Shown: positions 26,193-34,291 of the stretch, one piece after another
How the letters are laid out: the number at the start of each line of letters is the position of its first letter
Position numbering within the stretch: position 1 is the stretch's first letter
NCBI RefSeq assembly: GCF_000710615.1
Contig: NZ_JDTH01000002.1
Coordinates: 1,542,082 to 1,606,081, forward strand
Reading direction: 5' to 3'
From: Haladaptatus cibarius D43
GTDB taxonomy: Archaea; Halobacteriota; Halobacteria; Halobacteriales; Haladaptataceae
DNA length: 64,000 nt
Position numbers and translations under genes: made by a program
The notes under the pieces: generated by a model
The model's database searches: none
What the model saw: the letters and a program-made list of their open reading frames with translations, nothing else
Told to the model about the DNA's origin: nothing

Positions 26193-27761
26193 TTAGGCGT
26201 CGAAAACCAGATATCCGACCGATTCGGCTCGGTGGACGACTTCGGCGTCCTCGCTTTGCTCCTCCTCGACTTTGACTTCGACACTCGAACTCGTGAGGTT
26301 TCGGTATCGGATTTGGGAACTGTCCCATCCGTTGTACGTCTGGATATCGGCGACGAACGACGGGTCGCTGTACGACCCGTCGAAGCGGATTTCGTGCCAG
26401 TCCTCGGTCACCGACTCGGATGTTCGGCCCGCTTCGAACGACGACCCGCCGAGAGTACCGAATCCTTCTTCGACTGCGAGATAGCCGACCGATTCGTCGG
26501 TGTGCGCCCCGTAGCTGTCCTGTTCTTTCAGACATACTCGCATTCCATTCCGGGAAACGTCGTCGTTGCGCGTCACGACGGCGTCGAGTCCTCTGCGCGA
26601 TTGCGCCTGACTGAAGACGACTGGACGGTCGGAGAAATCCTGTTGGAACGAAACGGACTGGAAATCGTCGTCCGTCGTCACACGCCCCGATTCGGTTTTT
26701 ACTCCGTCGAGCGAGTGCGTCCCTGCTTCGAGCACCGCGTACCCGAACGTCTCGCTGGTGTGTGGGCCGTCTTCGTACTCCCACTCCTCGATTCGGTACT
26801 GGAATCCGTCGTTTCCGACGTTTCGTAGTCGGACGTGGGCGGGTTCGGCACCGTCGTAGGTCAGCGATTTGGCGATAACTGTTGGCGAATCGTAGGAGGT
26901 AGAAAGACTCTCGCTGAACCAATCGTCCCTATCGGGTTGACTGGTGGTTATCGACCCGGCTTCGCCGGATTTGCCGGACGACCCGCCGCCACTGCCGCCG
27001 TCGTCGGGCAGTCGGTTTTCTATCCAATTCAGAATATCTTGCGTGTCGTGATGCGGTGGCGTCGTGTCACCATCCAGTTCGAATATCGGCGTGTACGTCA
27101 CGCCGTCGTCGCCAGCGGCGTATCGCGTCTGATAGACAGTGTCCTCGTACCGGCTGTCTTTCGCCCACGAGATTGCCGTCCCTCGCTCTTCGAGGTCAGA
27201 CTGGTTCATCCGGGCGCGCATGTCGTCGTATGAGACGTTCCCGGACACCTTGTTTTCGAACATGTCGCGGAAGAAGGCCCAGTATTCGTTCGCTTCGGCG
27301 TTCCACGCGCCCATCGCGGATTCGGAGATGAGAGGGTCGCTGTCGGAGATGAAGTAGTACGAAGAACCGTGAGAAGAGCGTCCCGGCGGTTCGTATGCGA
27401 GTGCCCGGAAGCGAATATCGAGGCGGCCGGATTCGACGAACTCCCGAATGACGTCCTCCAAATTGTTGAGGACGAAATCCTGCGTGTACGGACATTTGAA
27501 ATTCCCGTACAGGGTCGCGGTCGGATTGCCGCCGTGACCCATCGTCGCGTATGTGTACTGCCCCGGATTGTTGGGGATTGGTGCACCGGACACCGGGTCT
27601 GCGGTCGTGTGGTCTGCACTCGCGGTGCCCGCAAAGCCGAGAAGAGCAGTTCCGCCGGTGAGTCGCATGAAGGTTCGTCGTGTCGTGTTCCGCGTGTCGT
27701 TTCGTTCCGAAGTTGATTTTTTGTTTTCCGCCGTGTTTCGGGTAGGGTTGTGCTGCGTCAC
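26193..27761 (-). CDS. Tat-exported DsbA-like protein with beta-sandwich repeats
   Basis: 522 aa. The long polar N-terminus leads to the Tat motif TTRRTFMRLTGG. Residues about 75-255 are DsbA/thioredoxin-like: ATLYGNFKCPYTQDFVLNN at the active-site position, a helical insertion, and VTYTPIFELDGD (cis-Pro loop). Only one cysteine is present in KCPYT, so a CxxC disulfide cannot form. After a Gly/Ser linker (about 258-275) comes a repeat region with HTSETFGYAVLEAGTHSLDG, HTDESVGYLAVEEGFGTLGG and HRAESVGYLVFDA. The repeats suggest an extracellular binding module; the whole protein has no assigned function. Confidence 0.7.
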   Translation of the reverse strand: MTQHNPTRNTAENKKSTSERNDTRNTTRRTFMRLTGGTALLGFAGTASADHTTADPVSGAPIPNNPGQYTYATMGHGGNPTATLYGNFKCPYTQDFVLNNLEDVIREFVESGRLDIRFRALAYEPPGRSSHGSSYYFISDSDPLISESAMGAWNAEANEYWAFFRDMFENKVSGNVSYDDMRARMNQSDLEERGTAISWAKDSRYEDTVYQTRYAAGDDGVTYTPIFELDGDTTPPHHDTQDILNWIENRLPDDGGSGGGSSGKSGEAGSITTSQPDRDDWFSESLSTSYDSPTVIAKSLTYDGAEPAHVRLRNVGNDGFQYRIEEWEYEDGPHTSETFGYAVLEAGTHSLDGVKTESGRVTTDDDFQSVSFQQDFSDRPVVFSQAQSRRGLDAVVTRNDDVSRNGMRVCLKEQDSYGAHTDESVGYLAVEEGFGTLGGSSFEAGRTSESVTEDWHEIRFDGSYSDPSFVADIQTYNGWDSSQIRYRNLTSSSVEVKVEEEQSEDAEVVHRAESVGYLVFDA

Positions 27762-27986
27762 GGTTCATTGGCAAACAGGTCGGTAGTATAAAACGTGAGA
27801 ATCGTTGAACGTTGCTAAACGCCTCCTAAGCCGTTGCATACTGTTTCAAACCGTTAGAGTGCTGTATTCGGCGGTTTCACAGGAAGTCGGAATATTCTAC
27901 TCAGATGGGAAACACGTGTCAAGTTTTGACAGAGTATCAGTAAACAAACCATCACTTTCAGGTAGAACGGGGTTGTCCGCGAGTGT

Positions 27987-29102
27987 ATGACTCGTCGGTG
28001 TACGAGACGGGGGTTCCTCGCTACCGGCGTCGCATCTGCGGTTTCACTCGCGGGATGCGTAGCCGATGCTCAAGAACCGCCAGTCGATGTCCGCGGTGCG
28101 ATGTACCTTCCAGCACGAGCGATGAACTCGTTCCAGATGTGGCACACCTACGAACGCGGTGTCACGGAGCGCGACATGGGGTTTGCCACCCGACTCAATC
28201 TGAACGGCCTCAGGACGTGGCTGAGTTACGAAGCGTGGCACAAGGACAAAGAATCGTTTGGCCGGGCGGTAGACCACTTCCTGCGAACCGCGGAATCCCA
28301 CGAAATCCGGATTATCCTCGGGATTTTCGAGGGAGTCGGACGCCCGCCGGTTCCGAAAAACCTCTACGACACAGACCCGTGGACGGGTACCTCGGTCTGG
28401 TCGCCGGGAAAACAGGTGATGAGAAATCCCGACAGATGGGGCGGGCCGACCCGATTCGCGGAGTGGGTGATGAACCGCTACCGCGACGACGAACGCGTGC
28501 TCGCTATCGAAGTGATGAACGAACCCGGATGGCGACAGTGGAAAAAGCGGTTCGCCCGCGAGATGTTCCGCGTCGTCCGCGAAGAGCGCGGAGATGTCCC
28601 GCTGACGGTCGGTGCAACGAGTTTGGCGAACGTTGCCGACTACTACGATTGGGGAGTCGATGTAATGCAGTTTCACTACAACTATCCGAATACGCAGGCC
28701 ATCTATCGGGACGTTCTCGCGCAAGCCAACAAACTTCAACAAAGCGCCGGAATGCCAGTGTGGCTCACCGAGTGGCAACGAATCGCTAATTTCGGTTGGG
28801 GACAGAAAAACGTTCCACCGACCAAACGCGGCCCGCGCTATGCGTCGCTCGTGCCGCCCATCCGCGAGGCAGGGGTCGGCAACTTCTTCTGGTCACTCAT
28901 GCTCAAACCGGCCTACATGCTCAGTCAGCGCAAACGCGGGATTTTGAACGGCGTCTTCCACGAGGACGGCGTAGTGTGGAGCAAGAAGGACGCTCGCGCA
29001 ATCAAGTCGATGTCTGGCGACGACTCCTTCTCGGGAGAACAGAGAAAAGAGTGGCCAGAATGGGCGAACGAAGTGCCAGAGCGGGCAAACGAAGAGTCGT
29101 AA
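27987..29102 (+). CDS. GH5-like glycoside hydrolase lipoprotein
   Basis: 371 aa. A Tat-type signal, RRCTRRGFLATGVAS, is joined to a lipobox LAGC with Cys24, so the protein is probably lipid-anchored outside the cell. The (beta/alpha)8 barrel has an acid-base candidate Glu179 in IEVMNEPGW and a nucleophile candidate Glu262 in VWLTEWQR, with QFHYN between them, as in clan GH-A/GH5. The polysaccharide substrate is unknown. The next gene, convergent, is a beta-helix protein with dockerin-like repeats, which suggests polysaccharide handling at the cell surface. Confidence 0.8.
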   Translation: MTRRCTRRGFLATGVASAVSLAGCVADAQEPPVDVRGAMYLPARAMNSFQMWHTYERGVTERDMGFATRLNLNGLRTWLSYEAWHKDKESFGRAVDHFLRTAESHEIRIILGIFEGVGRPPVPKNLYDTDPWTGTSVWSPGKQVMRNPDRWGGPTRFAEWVMNRYRDDERVLAIEVMNEPGWRQWKKRFAREMFRVVREERGDVPLTVGATSLANVADYYDWGVDVMQFHYNYPNTQAIYRDVLAQANKLQQSAGMPVWLTEWQRIANFGWGQKNVPPTKRGPRYASLVPPIREAGVGNFFWSLMLKPAYMLSQRKRGILNGVFHEDGVVWSKKDARAIKSMSGDDSFSGEQRKEWPEWANEVPERANEES

Positions 29103-29137
29103 TCGAAACAGGTCACCGAAGCACGACGCGGCCGGAT

Positions 29138-29959
29138 TCAGGCCGTCGGCTTGAGTCCGGCATAGGCCAGCAGGTCGCCGTGGTCTAAAGTACCGTCTCC
29201 GTCGAAGTCGAGGGCCGTGCGCTGTTCCGTCGGAATGTCGGCGAGGCCAATCGCGTCGGCCACGACGACGACGGGAAACGCCACAACGTCCAAGACACCA
29301 GCATCACCACTTCCGGTCAAATCCTCGTACCGCCCGTCTCGGTCGAGGTCGAGGGGCGGGCCGAGCGTGAGTTGAACGCCGAAAACGTCCACGACCGCGA
29401 GCGGCGCGTAGACGTTTTCGACGTGGTTGCCCCGAATGTCGTTATTTACGAGGTCGTCGTCCCACGGGTCGTCGAGGACGAGTCCTTTCAAATCGCCACG
29501 AACGGTGTTTCCGACCAGCCGAGCATCGGAACCGGTTACGTCGATGCCAATCGCGTTGTTCGACGCGTCCACGTTACGAACCGCCACGTTTTCCGCGTTT
29601 CTGACGGCGATACCGCGATTCCAGTCCTGAACGCGGAGATTTCTGACGGTCACGTTCGAAGCATCTTCGACCAGCACGCCGCTGGTGTCGCTAACCCCGA
29701 ATCCGTCGAGGAGGTGGCCGCGCCCGTCGAGGACGACGTCGTCAGCCTGAATGTCGATACAACCGGTGGAGATGCGCGTCTTGCCGTTGTTGATGTCCTG
29801 TCCGAGGGTGTAGTGGCCCGGACTGGTTATTTTCGTACAGGAACCGATACGGGAGGCCTGAGTTCCGTCGAGGGACGAATCGAACGGTCGAGCGTCGGCG
29901 ACACCACCGAGTAAACACAGCACAACTACTCCGACTGCGAGGACGCGCGAGGGAGCCAT
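29138..29959 (-). CDS. Secreted parallel beta-helix protein with dockerin-like repeats
   Basis: 273 aa from ATG 29959, preceded at 28 nt by a TATA-like element on the minus strand (29985-29989). An upstream in-frame GTG would add two residues. A signal peptide (VLAVGVVVLCLLGG) is followed by a NosD-like right-handed beta-helix (about 50-180: VVLDGRGHLLDGFG, VTVRNLRVQDWNRGI, VAVRNVDASNNAIGI). The C-terminus holds two Ca-binding dockerin-type loops, LDLDRDGRYEDLTGSGD and LDFDGDGTLDHGDLLAYAG. Carbohydrate recognition and calcium-dependent docking are inferred. Convergent with the GH5-like gene. Confidence 0.8.
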   Translation of the reverse strand: MAPSRVLAVGVVVLCLLGGVADARPFDSSLDGTQASRIGSCTKITSPGHYTLGQDINNGKTRISTGCIDIQADDVVLDGRGHLLDGFGVSDTSGVLVEDASNVTVRNLRVQDWNRGIAVRNAENVAVRNVDASNNAIGIDVTGSDARLVGNTVRGDLKGLVLDDPWDDDLVNNDIRGNHVENVYAPLAVVDVFGVQLTLGPPLDLDRDGRYEDLTGSGDAGVLDVVAFPVVVVADAIGLADIPTEQRTALDFDGDGTLDHGDLLAYAGLKPTA

Positions 29960-30026
29960 AGCCACCCGGACAACGCCCTCCGTGTTATAGCCACTCCCCG
30001 AAAGAACGGCCTACCCGGGAGAAACG

Positions 30027-30941
30027 TTAGAGTAAATCCAGCGCGCGGAGGTCGGATTCGAGTTCCGCCCTATCGGAGTCGTCCATTTTTCGAAGTGGAC
30101 TCCGGAGCGGGCCGGGAGAAAAGTCGAGGTTCCGAACGTCGAGCGCCGTCTTCACTCCGGCCATGTACGACCCGCCCTTCAGAGCGTCCCGAACGTCGTA
30201 CACTTTGCTTTGGAGTTCTCGCGCACGAGCCTCGTCGCCGTCGTCGTAGGCGTCGTAGAGGGAGACGACCAGTTCGGGGAAGACGTTGGCAACCGCGCTG
30301 ACCATGCCCGAGCAGCCGATTTCGAGGCCGGGGAAGAGCAGGGAGTCCGAGCCTGCGAGGAAGGTAAGCTCGGGATGTGCGTCGATGGCTTGCCCTAACC
30401 ACGGCACGTCTTTGCTCGAATCCTTGAGTCCCGCGAGGTTCGGAATCTCGGCAAGGTCGGAAAGCGTGCCGAGCGACAGCGAGTTCCCGGTTTTGCTCGG
30501 AATGTGGTAGACGTACACTGGGACATCAACGGCCTCGCAGACGCGTCGGTAGTGCGAAACTGCGGCGTCGTGGTCGAGCGGGAAGTAGTACGGCGTGACG
30601 ACGACGAGGCCGTCCGCACCGACGGATTCCGCGTGTTCCGCGTGGGACACGGTTTCGTAGGTGCTCGGCGCACCGACGCCCGCGATAACCGGCACCTCGT
30701 CTACGGCGTCCACGACGGCCTCGATTACACCGCGCTTCTCTTCGCTCGTCAGGAGCGGGAACTCGCCGTTCGTTCCGAGCGGGAAAACGCCATGCGCGCC
30801 GCCGTCCACGACGAACTCGGCGTGGGCCGCCGTCGCGTCGTAATCAACCGATTCGTCCTCGTGAAACGCCGTAATCGTGGGCGGGACGACGCCGTGCAGG
30901 GACAGCGGGTCGTCCGACCCCGGTTCGGGTGCGTGCGACAT
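30027..30941 (-). CDS. kdgA: 2-keto-3-deoxy-(6-phospho)gluconate aldolase, DapA family
   Basis: 304 aa from MSHAPEPGSDDPLSLHG. A class I aldolase barrel of the DHDPS family: FPLGTNGEFPLLTSEEK, Tyr in VVTPYYFPLD and YVYHIPSKTG, and the Schiff-base lysine in NLAGLKDSSKD. Haloarchaeal homologues cleave KD(P)G to pyruvate and a glyceraldehyde (phosphate). The true lysine-biosynthesis DapA is a less likely alternative. TATA-like CTTATGAG is 26 nt upstream. The gluconate/xylonate dehydratase at 24346-25584 makes the matching substrate. Confidence 0.83.
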   Translation of the reverse strand: MSHAPEPGSDDPLSLHGVVPPTITAFHEDESVDYDATAAHAEFVVDGGAHGVFPLGTNGEFPLLTSEEKRGVIEAVVDAVDEVPVIAGVGAPSTYETVSHAEHAESVGADGLVVVTPYYFPLDHDAAVSHYRRVCEAVDVPVYVYHIPSKTGNSLSLGTLSDLAEIPNLAGLKDSSKDVPWLGQAIDAHPELTFLAGSDSLLFPGLEIGCSGMVSAVANVFPELVVSLYDAYDDGDEARARELQSKVYDVRDALKGGSYMAGVKTALDVRNLDFSPGPLRSPLRKMDDSDRAELESDLRALDLL

Positions 30942-31035
30942 ACTCGAAGGCTCATTCTCCGGCCTCATAAGCGGTTTCGTCCCGGCAGGACTTTTTCGAG
31001 TATGAGTAAACTTTTTGTTGCAGGGGGACAACAGT

Positions 31036-31314
31036 ATGAGTATGAACGTCACAGTTAAACTTACCGGCCCAATGGTGGCGCGAACAGGAACCCGCGACGC
31101 CCGCGTTGCAGTGCCAGAAGCGGCAACCGTCGAGGATGTCGTGAACCGACTCGGCGAACAGTACGGCCAGCAAGTCAGCGCCGGAATCGTGGACGGTTTC
31201 GGCCTCCGCTCCGACACTCGCGTCCTCCGCGAGTCGGGACGTAACGCCGAACCACTTTCGGCCCACAGTTCCGTCGAAGCGGGCGACACGGTGCGCGTTC
31301 AAGTGAACGCCTGA
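31036..31314 (+). CDS. MoaD/ThiS-like beta-grasp protein without C-terminal Gly-Gly
   Basis: 92 aa from MSMNVTVKLTGPMVARTG. The ubiquitin-like fold is recognisable (VPEAATVEDVVNRLGEQYG, SSVEAGDTVRVQVNA). The C-terminus ends QVNA, not the GG needed for adenylation, sulfur carriage or SAMP-type conjugation. It is therefore probably not a standard molybdopterin carrier or SAMP. AT-rich sequence about 25 nt upstream fits a leaderless start. Divergent from kdgA. Confidence 0.75.
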   Translation: MSMNVTVKLTGPMVARTGTRDARVAVPEAATVEDVVNRLGEQYGQQVSAGIVDGFGLRSDTRVLRESGRNAEPLSAHSSVEAGDTVRVQVNA

Positions 31315-31422
31315 GTCGTCCATTTCGGCACGCTTACCTCGGTTTCTCCGCCCCGTGATTCTACATTCTGTGGTTATGTTTCTATAGACACATTTATCAA
31401 CAATATTCACAACAGATTCTAC

Positions 31423-31977
31423 GTGTCCTCCAACAAGCGAACTCGTCGGCGCGTTCTCAAACGCGCCACGACAATCAGTGTCGCCGCTACGGCAGTTTCA
31501 CTGGGTGGTTGCTCGGATATGATAGCGAATGGTTCCGAGGACGAACCGGCCGTTCGTTCCGGATGGCAATTTCGCGTCTCCGAGTCCGTCTATCGGTATT
31601 CTCCGTTACGAGACAAAACCTCGGGCGAAATTGCGAGTGCGACACTGCTCACAAACCCCAAGCATAGGGTCGGAGTTCGATGGAAAACATTGGAGGAGAA
31701 GGGATTCGGTTTCGCTAGTGATTTCAAGGATGTCGATTTTGACGACGGTGAGTTCCTGACACTCGTCGAGATCCTGCTCCCCGAGTCGCGGGAACTGGAA
31801 TTTTCAGATACCAAATTCGAGGGTGGTGTGATGACACAGCAGTATGACGTGGTCGATTCAGACACGCAAGAACGCGAATAAATCGTCGCCGGATCAATCC
31901 AAAAGTGGCAAGCAAGCGATGGAGAACTGCCGGAATCCCTCGAAGTCGAGTTTTCCTATCGGGCGAGTTCGGTGTAG
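31423..31977 (+). pseudogene. Lipoprotein gene interrupted by an in-frame stop
   Basis: A GTG start at 31423 (TATA-like ACATTTATCAAC about 28 nt upstream) opens a 152-aa frame. It has a Tat-type signal, TRRRVLKRATT, and a lipobox LGGC (about residue 29). The frame stops at TAA 31879-31881. The same frame continues without further stop to TAG 31975-31977, coding 31 more residues that begin IVAGSIQKWQASDGELPESL and look like a genuine protein end. A single base change creating TAA is the simplest explanation; readthrough or a sequencing error are alternatives. No family was recognised. Confidence 0.6.
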
Positions 31978-32091
31978 AGGGCGGTTTCGGCACCCGCTTC
32001 GTCCGGACTGTTGCTTTCCCTTCGAGTGTTCCTCTGGCTCACGACGATTCCCCCTCTCGGTTGCCAGTTTCGTCTACTGGTACGGCCGAGT

Positions 32092-32235
32092 TCAGACGAA
32101 CTCGCCAGGCGACTGTTCGAACTGCTCTCGGTGCTCCGCCGAGCAAAACCGATGTTGTTCGCCGAGATGACGGCTGACGAATTCCGTTTCCCGATTCTCG
32201 TACAGTTCCGTGCCGCAGACTGGACATTCGTTCAT
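32092..32235 (-). CDS. 47-aa zinc-binding YHS/TRASH-like protein
   Basis: It starts MNECPVCGTELYENRE and ends QFEQSPGEFV before TGA (32092-32094). Cys4 and Cys7 (CPVC) and Cys31 with His35 (RFCSAEHREQF) form a TRASH/YHS-type treble-clef site. The pattern FCSAEHREQFEQSPGEFV is the usual end of a YHS domain. Such small proteins are linked to metal handling. Only about 60 bp separate it from the HAD gene on the same strand. Confidence 0.75.
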   Translation of the reverse strand: MNECPVCGTELYENRETEFVSRHLGEQHRFCSAEHREQFEQSPGEFV

Positions 32236-32296
32236 AGAACTCGATACGAATGCGGAACGAAAACGCACTCTGCCTGCGTTGGCAAGCGGTACGCGA

Positions 32297-33556
32297 TTAT
32301 CCCAGTTTCGCCAACCGGTTCATCGCGTAGACGGTTCGAAGCACGTCGCCCGCCTTCCCTTGGTCGTAGACGAGTTCGTCGGTTCTGACGACGTGGTCTA
32401 ACACGTCGCGCGAGGAGTGCTCCGGGGCGGCGGCGATACCGGCGTCGGTTTCGTCCACCCACTGCATAACTCGGAGGTCGCTCTTGCTGTCGCCCATGAC
32501 GAGCGTGAATGGGTCGTCAATACCCAGCACGTCCAGCGCGCCTTTCACGCCGACCACCTTGTTCAACTCCCGACTGCCGATTTCGGCGGCGTCACCCTCG
32601 TAGTAGGCCACGTCGATTCGGTCGAAGGTGTCCTGCACCTCTTCGGGAATCGCTTCCACGTCGTTTTCCGGAGTTTCACCCTGTTCTTCCAGCACGCCGC
32701 GGATTTCCGGGTCGCTATCGGCGTAGTACGCTCGCGCCCAGTCACTTCCACTTCCGTTTCCGCTTTCAGAGTTGCTTTCCGCACCAGTTTCGGCGACCGT
32801 CCCGCCGAGCAAATCCAGCAGATAGACCAACGCGTCGTCGATGATTTCGACGGCCCGCGAACTGCCGGTTTCGAAGTTCGGCTTCATCGTGACGTTGAAC
32901 TCGTTGCCCTGCAGGTGGGTACACCGCCGGAGTTCGTCGGGTGCCGAAGAAAGCACCTGCGAGCGAACCGTATCGAAGATGTTCCGAATCTCGTCGTCCA
33001 ACTCCTCGTACAGCAGTCGCTTCGTTTCCGCGCCGTGGCCCGGCGTGAACACGCCCGTCCCGGCCTCGTAGACGATGCTCAGATTGCCCGAGTGGACGAT
33101 TTCGTTGCCGAGGCCCTGAATAGCGAATCCCTTCACGTTCTCAAGCGTCTGTCCCGTACAGACGACGATTGGCATCCCGTTTTCGTGAAACTCGGTCAGC
33201 AGGTGGAGCGTCTCCCGCGGAATCTCGTTGTCGGTTCCTCCGGCAGAGCGCAGGGTTTCGTCCACGTCGAGCACCAGCGCGTTCACCCCTCGCCCGTATT
33301 TCGAGTAGAGGTCGAGCGCGGTGAACGACTGGTCGCGCGTGGCGTGCGCGGCGATGGTGGCGTAGGTTTCGCCCGCGTCGAACGCCCCGCGAATCTCGTC
33401 CTTTCGCTGGTCTAACTCCTCGCTCGCCGACTGCCAGTGTTCCAGCGCGACGCGGGAATCGACTGGTGGAAAGAGGTCAACGAAATCCTGATATGCCCGG
33501 AGGGTTTTCGCGTCGAACTCGTCGTAGAGGCGATAGAGGGCGTCGTAGCGTTCCAT
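32297..33556 (-). CDS. HAD family hydrolase
   Basis: 419 aa. An N-terminal helical domain (1-90, MERYDALYRLYDEFDAKTLR) precedes HAD motif I, NALVLDVDETL (Asp97 nucleophile, Asp99). Motif II is in MPIVVCTGQTLENV, and motifs III and IV are in NKVVGVKGALDVLGI and FTLVMGDSKSDLRVM. The long cap region (about 150-345) contains a Ser/Gly-rich insertion (ESNSESGNGSGSD). The layout suggests a sugar-phosphate or mannosyl/trehalose-type phosphatase, but the substrate is unassigned. OtsA lies 4 kb away, not in the same operon. Confidence 0.82.
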   Translation of the reverse strand: MERYDALYRLYDEFDAKTLRAYQDFVDLFPPVDSRVALEHWQSASEELDQRKDEIRGAFDAGETYATIAAHATRDQSFTALDLYSKYGRGVNALVLDVDETLRSAGGTDNEIPRETLHLLTEFHENGMPIVVCTGQTLENVKGFAIQGLGNEIVHSGNLSIVYEAGTGVFTPGHGAETKRLLYEELDDEIRNIFDTVRSQVLSSAPDELRRCTHLQGNEFNVTMKPNFETGSSRAVEIIDDALVYLLDLLGGTVAETGAESNSESGNGSGSDWARAYYADSDPEIRGVLEEQGETPENDVEAIPEEVQDTFDRIDVAYYEGDAAEIGSRELNKVVGVKGALDVLGIDDPFTLVMGDSKSDLRVMQWVDETDAGIAAAPEHSSRDVLDHVVRTDELVYDQGKAGDVLRTVYAMNRLAKLG

Positions 33557-33701
33557 ACAGGAGTATGGCTTTTCACGGGAGATAAAGTTCGGGGGCTGAG
33601 ATGGTGTGGATATGCGAGATGGTTTCGTGCAGTATGTGATTTATCGCGGCAAGTTGACGATATGCCAACGGCTTTTCGAAGTCTGTTCGGAGATGGTGGT
33701 T

Positions 33702-34022
33702 GCACGTCACAACTCCAATCAAACCGTCACCGTACCCGCAGGGCCTCGGCCCTCCCCAACCGATTCGCTCACTCGCTGGTGCTCGTTTACTCATCCCTCG
33801 CGCGGGCGAACCGAGAGTTCGCCTTCGCGCGCCGTATCGTCATATTCGAGTGCTGTGGATTTTCACTAAATCCAATGGCGCGTGCGTTGGCAAGCCTGAG
33901 GACTCGTCGTCCGAAGGCTTGCTGATTATCGCGCGAGGGATGACCGAGTGAAACGAGGGAATCGGTTGGGGAGGGTCGTGGCTTGCGGTTGCGGTGGCGG
34001 TTTCAGTGGAGTCGTGACGTGC
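33702..34022. repeat. Inverted-repeat element A carrying the GA-hairpin module
   Basis: 321 bp bounded by GCACGTCAC and GTGACGTGC. The 38-nt arms from 33703 and up to 34021 match at 32 of 38 positions. Two inner perfect inverted pairs follow: ccctccccaaccgattc (33750-33766/33959-33975, 17 bp) and tcatccctcgcgcg (33791-33804/33930-33943, 14 bp). The centre holds the structured module at 33877-33944. A second, simpler hairpin on the opposite strand is GGCGAAC/GTTCGCC (33806-33824 region). The element occupies most of the 735-bp gap 33557-34291; a further terminus-like GCAGTCGTGGCTTGCAACC lies at about 34060-34078. Confidence 0.65.
33877..33944 (+). ncRNA. GA-hairpin module, copy A (putative structured RNA)
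   Basis: Box 1 GGCGCGTGCG (33877-33886). The 11-bp outer stem is 33887-33897 with 33915-33925 (nine Watson-Crick and two G-U). A symmetric GA/GA internal loop is at 33898-33899/33913-33914. The inner stem is GGAC/GTCC with loop TCGTC. Box 2 GCGAGGGATGAC is at 33933-33944. Copies at 41662 and 45079 share the layout and spacing. Transcription is not shown by the sequence. Confidence 0.5.
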
Positions 34023-34291
34023 CAACAACAGCGTCCAAAATTTGAGAGCGTGCTGTTCTGCAGTCGTGGCTTGCAACCATCATCTCGAAACAAACCGCAG
34101 GAATTCCATATCCGAACAAACCTCAGAAACTCGTCGTCGGATTTTCTACGGTGACAGTTTTATTCGAGTCTGTAACGCCCCATCTCACGGTCCCTAGATG
34201 CCCTTTTGCCCGCGCAACCCGTCTCTTTCTGCGAGCAGAGGGGGAAATCGCGTGCCTACCACCAAACCATCAACCAGGAGAGGCGAACCCG

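Noticed and set aside
26086-26196. 36-codon ORF (MGEQHDLDIRWFDKTQFLKF...)
   Set aside because: The composition is plausible, but it overlaps the end of the DsbA-like gene, has no promoter or family match, and could be a chance frame or transposase scrap.
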